64,000 nucleotides of DNA from Paenibacillus donghaensis (GTDB taxonomy: Bacteria; Bacillota; Bacilli; Paenibacillales; Paenibacillaceae): the NCBI RefSeq assembly GCF_002192415.1, contig NZ_CP021780.1:6820001-6884000 (forward strand), given 5' to 3'. A program made the translations under genes and the position numbers. Below, in pieces: positions 43,146 through 51,779 of the stretch. Every line of letters begins with the position of its first letter. The stretch's first letter is position 1. The notes beneath the pieces were generated by a model, which worked only from the letters and a program-made list of their open reading frames with translations, did no database searches and was not told the origin of the DNA.

Positions 43146-44276
43146 TCACAATGCGTTTAGGGACTCGTGGATGGTCTGATCTATTTTTTCCAGCGCTTGT
43201 TCAGCATTGCTGGAGTCCAGCTCAATCAGACCGGTATGCATCGACTCCCATACATGGATCATAAAAGGATGGGTCGGCATCGGACGCGTATTGCCCAAAA
43301 GTGATAGAATGTTTTGTTTGTTAGGTGTAGTAGAGGCGGCCAGCCGATTCAGCACCTCTTCATGAGCCGGAATACGCTGCACTTTGACCGCCCACATGGA
43401 TTGGCATTCGTCGCTCAGCATAAAGCGCGTGAACGACAAGATATGCTCCCGCTCCCCGGACGTTAACGAATGATTCGGGTAAATCAAGCCGATCGAAGAA
43501 GACATGGACAACGATTGCCGGCCTTCAATGACTGGAAGCTGGCAAACGGCAAGCTTATCCTTCATATGCTTATCCAGATGGTTATATATCCACTCGCCGC
43601 TTATAATGGCACCCACTTTGCCGCCAATGAACTGCTCTAGCAGTCCTGTTGAGCCGTCGAGACTAGCCAGCACGCCTTGATCCATCTTCTCGCGGATGAA
43701 TTGCAGCGCCTGCTTCATTTCAGGGGTAACGATATTCGGCTGTCCTGCCTCTACAGGCCAACCACCGAAAGCCGAGAGGAACGGAATAAACCAATAGCCT
43801 TCCTTCAGATCTGCCCCGATGGGCACGATGTCTTGAGCGGTCAGCTTCTCCGCTGCCTCTTCGAACACATCCCATGACGTCGGCGCACTGGCGTAAATCT
43901 CTTTATTGTAATACACAACCAGATGGTTACCTCGCAATACCGGTACACCATACTGAACACCATTCATTTGCATCGTTGAAAGGGCAGCTTCGGTCAACAC
44001 ATCAGCAAACAGCCCGTCTGGCACTTCGGAGTAAAGACCCTTCTCCACGTAGGAGGACATGTCGGCAGGAACCATCGCCAGATGCGGGCCTTGACCGGTT
44101 TCCTTGACTCGACTCAGGCCAGCAATCAACGCTGTAATGTTCATCACCTGCGGAGTAACCTGTATGCCGAAGCGCTCCGTATAAAGCCTACAAATTTCCT
44201 CCAGCACTTCAATCGAGGTATCTCCCGGTCCGTCAAACTCGTGCCATAACACGATTTCTTTTTTGTTTCTTTTCAT
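43146..44276 (-). CDS. solute-binding-protein-fold protein without a signal peptide
   Basis: A 376-residue protein with the fold of family-1 sugar-binding proteins (IVLWHEFDGPG, ICRLYTERFGIQVTPQ, HLAMVPADMSSYVEKGL, GVPVLRGNHLVVYYNKEIY, TSWDVFEEAAEKL, GKVGAIISGEWIYNHLD). It starts MKRNKKEIVLWHEF: no hydrophobic segment, no lipobox, and a good ribosome site (GGGAGAGAG) right before this ATG, so the signal has not been missed upstream, where the GH13 gene ends 15 bp away. It should stay in the cytoplasm. No ABC permease is linked. A cytosolic sugar carrier, an allosteric partner of the GH13 protein or an enzyme evolved from a binding protein are possibilities. Confidence 0.85.
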   Translation of the reverse strand: MKRNKKEIVLWHEFDGPGDTSIEVLEEICRLYTERFGIQVTPQVMNITALIAGLSRVKETGQGPHLAMVPADMSSYVEKGLYSEVPDGLFADVLTEAALSTMQMNGVQYGVPVLRGNHLVVYYNKEIYASAPTSWDVFEEAAEKLTAQDIVPIGADLKEGYWFIPFLSAFGGWPVEAGQPNIVTPEMKQALQFIREKMDQGVLASLDGSTGLLEQFIGGKVGAIISGEWIYNHLDKHMKDKLAVCQLPVIEGRQSLSMSSSIGLIYPNHSLTSGEREHILSFTRFMLSDECQSMWAVKVQRIPAHEEVLNRLAASTTPNKQNILSLLGNTRPMPTHPFMIHVWESMHTGLIELDSSNAEQALEKIDQTIHESLNAL

Positions 44277-44291
44277 CGTAGGCTCTCTCCC

Positions 44292-46232
44292 TTAAATTGC
44301 TTGTCTATTATTGTCTACGAGCACTAAAGCTTGATTAGGCGCAAGCAGCAAGTTGTCAAACGTCTGACCTGCACTGCTGGTCGTTAAGGAACTGTCAAGC
44401 ATCACAGTCAATGGTACGTGGCCAGGTACGGCAGCCTTCAAATCGACTTGGACGGAAGCATCAGCGCTCAAGTTAAAGCAGCACAACAGCATTTGATCTC
44501 CATGCATATACCCATAAAGCACGGTACCATCCGGTGATTGAGCCACGAAGAAGTTGTCGGGCTTGACCAGCTCAAGCCAGTCTTTTTTAAAGTTGCTTAG
44601 CTCAGCCAGCAGCGGCAGCATCGGCGCAGGATTCGTCCAATTAATCTGCATGACGTTAAAAAAGGCGCGCAAGATGTCGGCTCCGTTCGTATTGTCTCCC
44701 AGACCGCAGTTCAAGGGTTGCTCCTCGTTCATTTCATAGCCGGTAGTCACGTACGGAATCGCGTTCGGAAGAAATTGATTAAATACCGCGATCATACGGG
44801 CAACCTCGACACCGCCGCGGCTCGTGATGCGCGGAGTATCTGCCGTTTCCGCACAGGCAAACACATGAATGTTTAATTCAGGCAGCTCCTCTAAGAATGC
44901 AATCAGATTGTCCTTCGTAATTTGTGTCATGACGTTCCACCCGCTGCCAAGCATGATGTTGTAGCCAGTGTTGGCCGCTTTCTTGTGATTACGGTTAAAC
45001 AAGTCCTCGCTGATCAATATGGCATTCGGGTTAATCTCTTTAATCGTGTCAAAAATGCGGGTCAGCAGCGGAGTCGGAAGTACATGTCCGATGTCGATGC
45101 GGAAGCCGTCAATACCGTACGTTTCGAGACTAAACCGTACTGCCTGCTCCAGAACCTCCCACAGCTCGAGGTTCGGTTCTTCCCCCGGGTAGTCATTACA
45201 TTTGATCGTATCGAAAAGGACATATGGCGCCTGATCGGGATTGATAAGATGTCTCACTTGCGGAGAGAAATCCTTGTAGAGGCGCAAGAATGTAATATCT
45301 GTCCAAATCGGTTGAACATCGTTAATCCAGTCCGAGTGCGCCGGCGATGTCGTTATGCCCATCTCTTGCTCCACCAAAGTTAATATTTCTTCCCCAGTCT
45401 TAGCTGCGCGCTGCTTCAACTGCTCCCAGAGTACCGGGTTCAGCTCGTTTGGCGGCTGTGAGAACTTCCGAAGGAACGCTGCGGTCTCCTGACTGCGATA
45501 GACGGACTCCAACTTGTCAGGTGTGCACTCCTCAAAAAAACCAAGCTCCGGAATCGGAGGCGGTGCAAAACCTTCCAGCGCATCATTGTTGATCCAATAC
45601 ACCCAATCCGGGTGCTCGGCGATAAACTCGCTGTTTCTCGCCGTAACGCGCGGAATGAAATCGACAACGGTCTTAATATCAAGTAAATGGCAGGCTTCTA
45701 CCAGAGCGCTAAGCTCATCGTGAATCGTGAAGTTCTCCATGCCGTCCAGCAGGCTATCGTGCAGGTTCTGGTCCAGGTGGAATAACGATTGCACAGCGTA
45801 AGGCGATCCGATGTCTCCCTTCAGGTTCAACTTGCTATATTGGTTAACCGGAAGCATGTACAAAATATTGACGCCTATTTTTTTGAGCAGCGGCAGAAGA
45901 ATACAGAACCGCAAAAAAGTACCGGATTCGATTGTTCCATCATGATTGTAATCCCAAGCTGTCGAGTAACGAACGAGCGAGGAATAGATTGCACTGTCGT
46001 CTAAATTTGTCCGTTCCTTGAGCAGATATCTCCAAGAAAGCTTGGACAAATACTGCAGATGCTCCGTCATAAAATCATAGGGGTGTACGTAAATTTCACC
46101 CTCTTTCTCTGCGAGAAAGCGATCATACTGACACTCGTTCCAAATTGCGGGTATCCAAATGGGCTCAACGTCTTTATCTTTGTATGCAGATAAGTAATCC
46201 TGAACTAATCCTAATTTGCTTTTTTGGCTCAT
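44292..46232 (-). CDS. intracellular GH13-like (alpha-amylase superfamily) protein with altered active-site motifs
   Basis: A 646-residue protein with an N-terminal extension, a catalytic barrel and a C-terminal beta domain (VLYGYMHGDQMLLCCFNLS). Nucleophile motif GFRIDIGHV and acid motif ILISEDLF are present. Region I reads VVDFIPRVTARNSEF in place of the usual D-x-x-x-N-H, and region IV reads AETADTPRI, with Ala where the His of the His-Asp pair is expected. It may act on an unusual alpha-linked substrate, or have a changed activity. There is no signal peptide. GAGGTGAGA precedes the ATG. It lies 36 bp after the dehydrogenase and 15 bp before the binding-protein-like gene. Confidence 0.82.
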   Translation of the reverse strand: MSQKSKLGLVQDYLSAYKDKDVEPIWIPAIWNECQYDRFLAEKEGEIYVHPYDFMTEHLQYLSKLSWRYLLKERTNLDDSAIYSSLVRYSTAWDYNHDGTIESGTFLRFCILLPLLKKIGVNILYMLPVNQYSKLNLKGDIGSPYAVQSLFHLDQNLHDSLLDGMENFTIHDELSALVEACHLLDIKTVVDFIPRVTARNSEFIAEHPDWVYWINNDALEGFAPPPIPELGFFEECTPDKLESVYRSQETAAFLRKFSQPPNELNPVLWEQLKQRAAKTGEEILTLVEQEMGITTSPAHSDWINDVQPIWTDITFLRLYKDFSPQVRHLINPDQAPYVLFDTIKCNDYPGEEPNLELWEVLEQAVRFSLETYGIDGFRIDIGHVLPTPLLTRIFDTIKEINPNAILISEDLFNRNHKKAANTGYNIMLGSGWNVMTQITKDNLIAFLEELPELNIHVFACAETADTPRITSRGGVEVARMIAVFNQFLPNAIPYVTTGYEMNEEQPLNCGLGDNTNGADILRAFFNVMQINWTNPAPMLPLLAELSNFKKDWLELVKPDNFFVAQSPDGTVLYGYMHGDQMLLCCFNLSADASVQVDLKAAVPGHVPLTVMLDSSLTTSSAGQTFDNLLLAPNQALVLVDNNRQAI

Positions 46233-46268
46233 CAGCAGGTCTCACCTCTTACTTTTTGTAGTTGTGCT

Positions 46269-47309
46269 TTACGGAATAAAAACTGTCTTTACAGTTTCAC
46301 ACTTTACCGCCTTCATAGAGCTTAATTCATAGCCGAGCAGTTCGTTAATCGCCGCTTCGTATTGCTCCAACTTTACTTTTCTGGTCACTAGATGCTTCAA
46401 ATCAGGTGTCTCAGCGGCAAATCGCAAAGCCTCCTCAAACATATAGCGGTATTCTCCTGCCGCAATAATTTTGATCGCATGTTGTACGAATTTGGTAGGA
46501 GAAAACGTATACCGGTATTGGGCGTTAATTCCGAAAGGGACGATCCGACCTCCACGTTCAATCCATTTCTCTGCAATCTCGAGCTGAGTACCAACCGTGT
46601 CGATAATCAGATCAAACTTACGGCCCGAGCAGATTTCATTTACGTTAGTTTCGTTTAGTTCGGAAGGCGTCAGAGCGTAGTCTGAAGTCTTTTTTGCAAA
46701 GGCGAGCCGATATGGATTAATCTCCGTCGCAACTGTGAGTGCCGCTTTTGATTTGCTGACCATTTGTGACAAAATACCCATCGGACCCGACCCGAGAATA
46801 AGTACCTTATCCTCTGCCGAAACATTTGCCTCCTTAAAATTGTGCAGCACGCAGGCCAGCGGCTCGACCAAAACCCCCGCCTCCCAGCTCATATGATCAG
46901 GAAGACGGTGTGCAAACGTTTGTACAGTGGAGTAAAAAAAAGTAAATGTGCCATTTTGATTCAAACCTGCAATGGGCATCCCGTTTCCGTCTCTACCCAT
47001 ACACAGATGAGGCTGTTGCCTCAGGCAGTAGTAACAGTCGCCGCAGCTTTTATTGGGATCAATAACTACGCGGTCTCCCACCTTCAAGCGGTCGACATTG
47101 CTGCCGATTTCAACGACAGTGCCTACAGCCTCATGACCGCGAATAATACCTGGAACGCCCTCCTCTTTACCGGTAACCACCGCCAGATCCGTTCCGCAAA
47201 CACCTGTCATCTCAATCCGGATCTTCACTTCATCCGGTGCTGCAATCTGCGGCTCCTTACATTCGCATAACTCCAGCTTGTGATTGGATGTCCATACTAG
47301 TGCTTCCAT
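46269..47309 (-). CDS. zinc-dependent medium-chain alcohol/polyol dehydrogenase
   Basis: Cytosolic NAD(P)-dependent dehydrogenase of 346 residues. Catalytic zinc: GVCGTDLAVVTG and GHEAVGTVVEIG. Structural zinc: four cysteines in CGDCYYCLRQQPHLC. Rossmann motif VLILGSGPMGILSQMVSKS. This is the sorbitol/threonine dehydrogenase-like branch, which also contains dehydrogenases of aminocyclitol biosynthesis. The ATG at 47309 has AAGGGAG seven bases upstream; the frame upstream lacks support. It is the first gene of the five-gene unit. The substrate is unknown; a cyclic or linear polyol is likely. Confidence 0.9.
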   Translation of the reverse strand: MEALVWTSNHKLELCECKEPQIAAPDEVKIRIEMTGVCGTDLAVVTGKEEGVPGIIRGHEAVGTVVEIGSNVDRLKVGDRVVIDPNKSCGDCYYCLRQQPHLCMGRDGNGMPIAGLNQNGTFTFFYSTVQTFAHRLPDHMSWEAGVLVEPLACVLHNFKEANVSAEDKVLILGSGPMGILSQMVSKSKAALTVATEINPYRLAFAKKTSDYALTPSELNETNVNEICSGRKFDLIIDTVGTQLEIAEKWIERGGRIVPFGINAQYRYTFSPTKFVQHAIKIIAAGEYRYMFEEALRFAAETPDLKHLVTRKVKLEQYEAAINELLGYELSSMKAVKCETVKTVFIP

Positions 47310-47452
47310 ACAAGTACTCCCTTTCAAGTTTTTGATAGGATCAAACAAACTGTACTTAATATTCGTCCAGAATATAACACATCAACTATGTCGAAGTAAG
47401 GTGAATTTTGTCAATATGTGCTATACCCTTACATTTTTAGTAAAAATATTGA

Positions 47453-47466
47453 TGGTAACGCTATCA
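47453..47466 (-). promoter_or_regulatory. LacI/CcpA-type operator upstream of the dehydrogenase unit
   Basis: TGGTAACGCTATCA (minus strand TGATAGCGTTACCA): a CG-centred dyad of the LacI/CcpA family with two departures from the cre consensus. It differs from the inositol operator. At about 40 bp above the weak -35 it could serve activation by CcpA or a dedicated regulator. Confidence 0.5.
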
Positions 47467-47539
47467 TTTAGCGGCGTTCCGGAATCATTTTCCTTTGCCA
47501 AGCGAGAATAGGAATTCGTTCACACGGCCCTGGGAACAC

Positions 47540-47590
47540 AAAAAAACCAAGACCTTAATCCTGCTCCTACAAGGATTAAGGCTTTGGTTT
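47540..47590 (-). terminator. Rho-independent terminator of the flavoprotein/siderophore unit
   Basis: AACCAAGACCTTAATCC (47545-47561) pairs with GGATTAAGGCTTTGGTT (47573-47589), one mismatch; a seven-base T-run follows on the minus strand. Confidence 0.92.
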
Positions 47591-47638
47591 CACACGGCGT
47601 TACACTCGATGTTTATTATTGATGATCCTAGCAGAGCT

Positions 47639-48694
47639 TCATGCGTCCTCTTCCGTTATATGGAGTGCCTTGTTCTTCTCATTAAATCTGGCATTATGCG
47701 AGGAGACATACGCCATCTTTGACGCTGCAGGGTCCATATACAGCTTCGCACCATTGACAGCCAATGCCGCATCAGTGAACGCTCCGGCAATTAGGTGCAG
47801 CTTACTTGAGTAGTTAGCTGTATCTCCCGCTACAAATATCCCAGGTATATTCGTCGCCATTCTTTCATCCACCGGAATATCCCATTTCCCCATCTCCAAT
47901 CCCCAATCGACGATTGGGCCAAAGTCACCGAGCAAACCATGATTGATGATTACTATATCCACTTCCAACCGTTTCGTTTCCTCCGTTAAACGACCCTCAG
48001 CATCCACTCGTGCAATCGTAACAGCTTCGATAGCATTGCCGCTGCCATGTAATTGCGCTATAGCATATGGCGTGTGAATATTCATGGATGATTCCATCAT
48101 ATATTTCACATTTTTCTCATGTCCGCCGAAGCGCTCGCGGCGATGTACCACCGTAACACTGGCTGCAATCGATTCCAATTCCATAGCCCAGTCAACGGCT
48201 GTATCTCCACCACCGGAAAGCAATACATGTTTGCCGCGATAGCCTTCCAATTCAGTCACCGTATAGTGTAGATTCGTCACTTCATAACGATCTGCTCCTT
48301 CCAGCTCCAATTTGGCGTGTTTCATCACCCCATATCCCAAGGCAAGAATGAGCGTACGCGTGTGATGGCTTTCCCCGGTATTCGACGTCACAATCATAGT
48401 CCCGTCTTCAAGCCGTTTGAGCCCGGTAACCTGCTGACTCAGTACAATCGTCGGCTCGAATGTCTGGGCTTGTTCGATCAACTGCTGAATTAGCTTTTCA
48501 CAGCGAATCGGTGTCACTCCTCCTACATCCCAAATCATCTTCTCCGGATAGATCAACATCCTGCCGCCCAGTTCATCCTTCGCCTCAATGAGCTTCGTCT
48601 TCATATCCCGCATCCCGCTATAGAATGCAGCATACAATCCAGCTGGCCCACCTCCAACAATGGTTACATCATACAACTCCAACTCAACTGCCAT
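47639..48694 (-). CDS. ferredoxin/flavodoxin-NADP+ reductase-like flavoprotein (YcgT/YumC type)
   Basis: Cytosolic FAD/NADPH oxidoreductase of 351 residues. FAD motif [23 protein letters not shown], a thioredoxin-reductase-like layout without a CxxC pair, NADPH motif [17 protein letters not shown] and C-terminal FAD motif [22 protein letters not shown]. This is the thioredoxin-reductase-like ferredoxin reductase class of Bacillota. It begins 14 bp after the siderophore-binding-protein gene in the same unit under a Fur box, which points to a role in reducing imported ferric chelates; a general ferredoxin reductase is the alternative. Confidence 0.9.
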   Translation of the reverse strand: MAVELELYDVTIVGGGPAGLYAAFYSGMRDMKTKLIEAKDELGGRMLIYPEKMIWDVGGVTPIRCEKLIQQLIEQAQTFEPTIVLSQQVTGLKRLEDGTMIVTSNTGESHHTRTLILALGYGVMKHAKLELEGADRYEVTNLHYTVTELEGYRGKHVLLSGGGDTAVDWAMELESIAASVTVVHRRERFGGHEKNVKYMMESSMNIHTPYAIAQLHGSGNAIEAVTIARVDAEGRLTEETKRLEVDIVIINHGLLGDFGPIVDWGLEMGKWDIPVDERMATNIPGIFVAGDTANYSSKLHLIAGAFTDAALAVNGAKLYMDPAASKMAYVSSHNARFNEKNKALHITEEDA

Positions 48695-48708
48695 ACGGTT
48701 TCCCCCCT

Positions 48709-49704
48709 CTATTTCAGACCGTCCGCTTTCAGAATACGAACAGCTTCATCCAACGTTACATTAATAGAAATAGGATCATAGGTGAACCACTTGTCGGCTG
48801 GAATTTTGTACACTTTATTATTCTTGACTGCTGGCAGGTTCGTCCAGACGGATAATTTTTGCAATTCATCAAAGTACTTGTCACCATCTTCATCCGTCAC
48901 TACAACAAATATACGATCAGCCGCATATTTTGAGATCACTTCCAAAGAGACATCCTCCGTACTAGTGAAGTTCGGGTCCTTGTCCATAGCTTCTTTAATA
49001 AGCGGTGACGGCGTCAACTGCAAACTGTTATATAGGGAATGGCCAATATCGCGCCCCCCATACACTCTAATAGATTTACCAAAGAACCTAATGATTGAGA
49101 AGGTCTCACCCTCAGATACATAACCCTTGATTGCCTCTCTGGCTTCGACAACTTTTGCTTCTGATTCAGCGATAAATTTCTCAGCTTCTTGTTCTTTATT
49201 GAAAAGTGTCGCAAAGGTACGCAGCTTAGTTGTAACATCTTCAGCTACCCATGGAATGATAATCGTAGGGGCGATCTTGGAAAAATCCGCATATTCGATA
49301 CCATCAAAATCAGTTGCAATGATTAAATCAGGCTCCAAAGCAGCAATAGCCTCCAGATTAGGCGGGAAATCACCGATATCCACCACGCCTTCCGTATATG
49401 AGGCCAGATTAGGATTCTTATCTCCCAGCTGGCGGATTACAGTACCGATCGGCTTGATGCCAAGCGCTGCTAATTCGCCAACATAATAAGTTGCCACGAT
49501 TCGCTTTGGATTAACTGGGATGGTCACGTCCCCATTCACTGTCTTCACAGTTCGATTTTTTGGCTCCTCCGCTGCATTCTCCTTCGCTTCTACGGCTGAC
49601 GCCTCTGTTCCTTTGATATTATCTGTATTCTTCTGACCACAAGAAGTTAATGCCATAATAACCATCAATAGCATGCCAACGATAACCATTTTTCTAGTAC
49701 GCAT
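48709..49704 (-). CDS. iron-siderophore ABC transporter substrate-binding lipoprotein (FhuD/FecB class)
   Basis: Membrane-anchored lipoprotein of 331 residues. Signal [18 protein letters not shown] with lipobox LTSC, an Asn/Glu-rich linker, then the two-lobed class III fold with a long helix ([57 protein letters not shown]). GGAGG precedes the ATG. The perfect Fur box lies 32 bp upstream and a Btr-type AraC gene precedes it. Permease and ATPase genes are not in the window. Confidence 0.92.
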   Translation of the reverse strand: MRTRKMVIVGMLLMVIMALTSCGQKNTDNIKGTEASAVEAKENAAEEPKNRTVKTVNGDVTIPVNPKRIVATYYVGELAALGIKPIGTVIRQLGDKNPNLASYTEGVVDIGDFPPNLEAIAALEPDLIIATDFDGIEYADFSKIAPTIIIPWVAEDVTTKLRTFATLFNKEQEAEKFIAESEAKVVEAREAIKGYVSEGETFSIIRFFGKSIRVYGGRDIGHSLYNSLQLTPSPLIKEAMDKDPNFTSTEDVSLEVISKYAADRIFVVVTDEDGDKYFDELQKLSVWTNLPAVKNNKVYKIPADKWFTYDPISINVTLDEAVRILKADGLK

Positions 49705-49735
49705 CTCTGTATTCCCTCCAATTATGTAATGAAAC

Positions 49736-49750
49736 TGATAATCATTATCA
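49736..49750 (-). promoter_or_regulatory. Fur box
   Basis: TGATAATCATTATCA is a perfect match to the 7-1-7 Bacillus Fur consensus (TGATAATNATTATCA). It sits between the regulator and the siderophore-binding-protein gene, so the latter and the flavoprotein should be iron-repressed. Confidence 0.93.
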
Positions 49751-49811
49751 ATTGTAATGTGGAATAAGAAAAGCTGCTACATCCGATTATTAAAAGCTAT
49801 TGGTCATATTG

Positions 49812-51440
49812 TTAACGAACCTGCGCTAATCCGGCTAATAAACCAGTGATTTTCTGCAATTGAGCCGCAATATTGATCGGATCATAGTGCAGCCACTCAC
49901 GATAATCGAGATAGATCACCGAATGCTTAGCCGCAATTTCGAACTGTCTCCAGTGTTCGTTCATGCGCAGATAATCACTTTGCTCGCTCAAATCAGGAAA
50001 CAGGATGACAAAATTCACTTCTCCTGCATATTCCGTCATCTGCTGTATCGAAATCTCCATACTATGAAAATTCGGATCTTGAGCAATACGCTGCTGGATA
50101 TGAGGATGAGGGGAAAACCCAAGAAATTCATAGAAGATGCAGCCGGTATCTCTAATGCCATACAGATAACAGCGTTTATTTTCGATTTTGAACACACTAA
50201 TCCTCGTGCCAGGTGCTATCCTTGTGTATACTTGCAGCCGGACATCCTCCGCCTGCCGGTCTAATACTTCTATACAACGGACCGCTTCGGCTTCTCTAAG
50301 AAACAACCGACCAATGGTTCTCATATGCTCCCGCCAGTTCATCGATATCCAAGGGATATAAACAACCGGTGCGACCCATCTAAGCCTTTCACGGACATTC
50401 TCCATATCGTAAGTGAGAATGACTTGCGGTTTACTCTTAATGAGCAATTGTATTTGACTTTCAATAGACATTAGAGAGGGAAGCTCTACAATAGTTTCGT
50501 GTAGGGTTGGCTGGATTACATCGTTATAATTGCTGAAGCTTGCAGCACATGGAAGGATGCCAAGTGCTATCAAATGATAGGTATACGGATACTCCAGTGA
50601 AGCCACACGTTCAGGAATGAAACGGCTCCTATAAACCGTAGGGCTCATGCCCTGAAGCTTTCGAAATCGTTTGCTCATATACCACGGATCGCGAAAGCCG
50701 GAATGACGTGATACCTCAGCCAGATCCCCCTTGTTCTCTCTTCCTTGCAGCAGCAGCTCGGCTGCACGATGGACACGAAGCCGCTCCAGATAGTCGAAAG
50801 GACTTATTCCGGTCAATCTCTTGCAGAGAACAGAGAAATAAGTACTGGTAATCCCTGCTATTGCGGCTAATTGTTCTCTCGTCAACATTTCTGTAAAATG
50901 AGCTTCCATGTAATGCATAGTTGACAATACTGCCTGATCTGTTGTTCGTTGTTGACTATGCTCTTCATGATCATAGTTCAGCCACCAAAGCATCATCTGT
51001 TGTATGAGCATATGCGTAGTCAAACTGCGTTGCGGGGATTCAGCATTCATATTTATGACCGAAAACAACCGTTCTGACAATGTCACTAACTCATTAGCAT
51101 ATGGCGCGTCCTTGCATTTGGCCCCATGAGATTCCTCCTTAGCCAGGTTGTCCTCATCTGAAAACCCGGGAAGTGGAACAGCCATGAACTCAATAAAAAA
51201 AAAGTTGCTCTCTTCATCGTATCTTTCCGCTTGCAGCACAAGGTTTCCTGACTGCCCTAACAAAGCACCGCCGGATGACATGACATAGCGCTGATGATCG
51301 GTAATAACAGCTCCTGTTCCTGCAATTGTGATCAGCATCCATCCAAATCGAGTGCTGAGCCGTTGCTCCAACTGAATGGGACTGCAAGAAAATCGGGAAA
51401 TTGACTTAAATGCATATAACCTATTGTTATTTCTGTCCAT
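49812..51440 (-). CDS. AraC-type regulator with a siderophore-binding domain (Btr-like)
   Basis: Cytosolic regulator of 542 residues. The N-terminal cupin-like part (1-150) is followed by a double helix-turn-helix (about 165-275: LTREQLAAIAGITSTYFSVLCKRL; LAEVSRHSGFRDPWYMSKRFRKLQGMSP) and a C-terminal periplasmic-binding fold (ASLEYPYTYHLIALGILPCA through HYDPINIAAQLQKI). In B. subtilis, Btr has this layout and activates siderophore uptake genes when loaded with bacillibactin. The next gene downstream encodes a siderophore-binding protein, consistent with local activation. GAGGAG precedes the ATG. Confidence 0.92.
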   Translation of the reverse strand: MDRNNNRLYAFKSISRFSCSPIQLEQRLSTRFGWMLITIAGTGAVITDHQRYVMSSGGALLGQSGNLVLQAERYDEESNFFFIEFMAVPLPGFSDEDNLAKEESHGAKCKDAPYANELVTLSERLFSVINMNAESPQRSLTTHMLIQQMMLWWLNYDHEEHSQQRTTDQAVLSTMHYMEAHFTEMLTREQLAAIAGITSTYFSVLCKRLTGISPFDYLERLRVHRAAELLLQGRENKGDLAEVSRHSGFRDPWYMSKRFRKLQGMSPTVYRSRFIPERVASLEYPYTYHLIALGILPCAASFSNYNDVIQPTLHETIVELPSLMSIESQIQLLIKSKPQVILTYDMENVRERLRWVAPVVYIPWISMNWREHMRTIGRLFLREAEAVRCIEVLDRQAEDVRLQVYTRIAPGTRISVFKIENKRCYLYGIRDTGCIFYEFLGFSPHPHIQQRIAQDPNFHSMEISIQQMTEYAGEVNFVILFPDLSEQSDYLRMNEHWRQFEIAAKHSVIYLDYREWLHYDPINIAAQLQKITGLLAGLAQVR

Positions 51441-51779
51441 AGACCTTACTCCTCTTGAGCCCTTTTGTCTTTCAGACCTTCATCCTCACCATCGTCGTTA
51501 CTTCCATCTCTACCCTGTTTTTCTTTCAAATAACATGCCTCAACCTCTATTGATCATCCGGTATCAATTATACATCCGAATTCAGCCATTTTCATGGCTT
51601 TTGAGATACTCCCTATTCCACTTCTGCTGAGGATTTCCCTTTCTACAAGGACTATATATTACGCCGGAATTTATAATAAATTATTCTTATATTTATAGTG
51701 CATTTTATAACCGACACATGATAAAATTAGTAAATTTGAATCTATTAAATTTTTGAATACATTATTATAGGAGGAATTT
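51441..51779. other. 339-bp divergent intergenic region
   Basis: It separates the Btr-like gene (minus) from the SLH-protein gene (plus). The right 150 bp are very AT-rich and should hold the SLH-protein promoter; no single -35/-10 pair stands out. AGGAGG lies five bases before the ATG at 51780. No gene is seen. Confidence 0.5.

Larger units (their letters stand above)
47310..47638. other. 329-bp intergenic region before the dehydrogenase unit
   Basis: It holds the leader and promoter of the five-gene minus unit, the operator-like site at 47453-47466 and the terminator at 47540-47590. A minus-strand TTGACA (47414-47409) with CATAGT 18 bp downstream is a weak promoter candidate. No gene is seen. 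Confidence 0.5.

Noticed and set aside
46269..47309. Assignment of the dehydrogenase to aminocyclitol antibiotic biosynthesis
   Set aside because: The family branch allows it, but no aminotransferase or cyclitol synthase is present; kept as a general polyol dehydrogenase.
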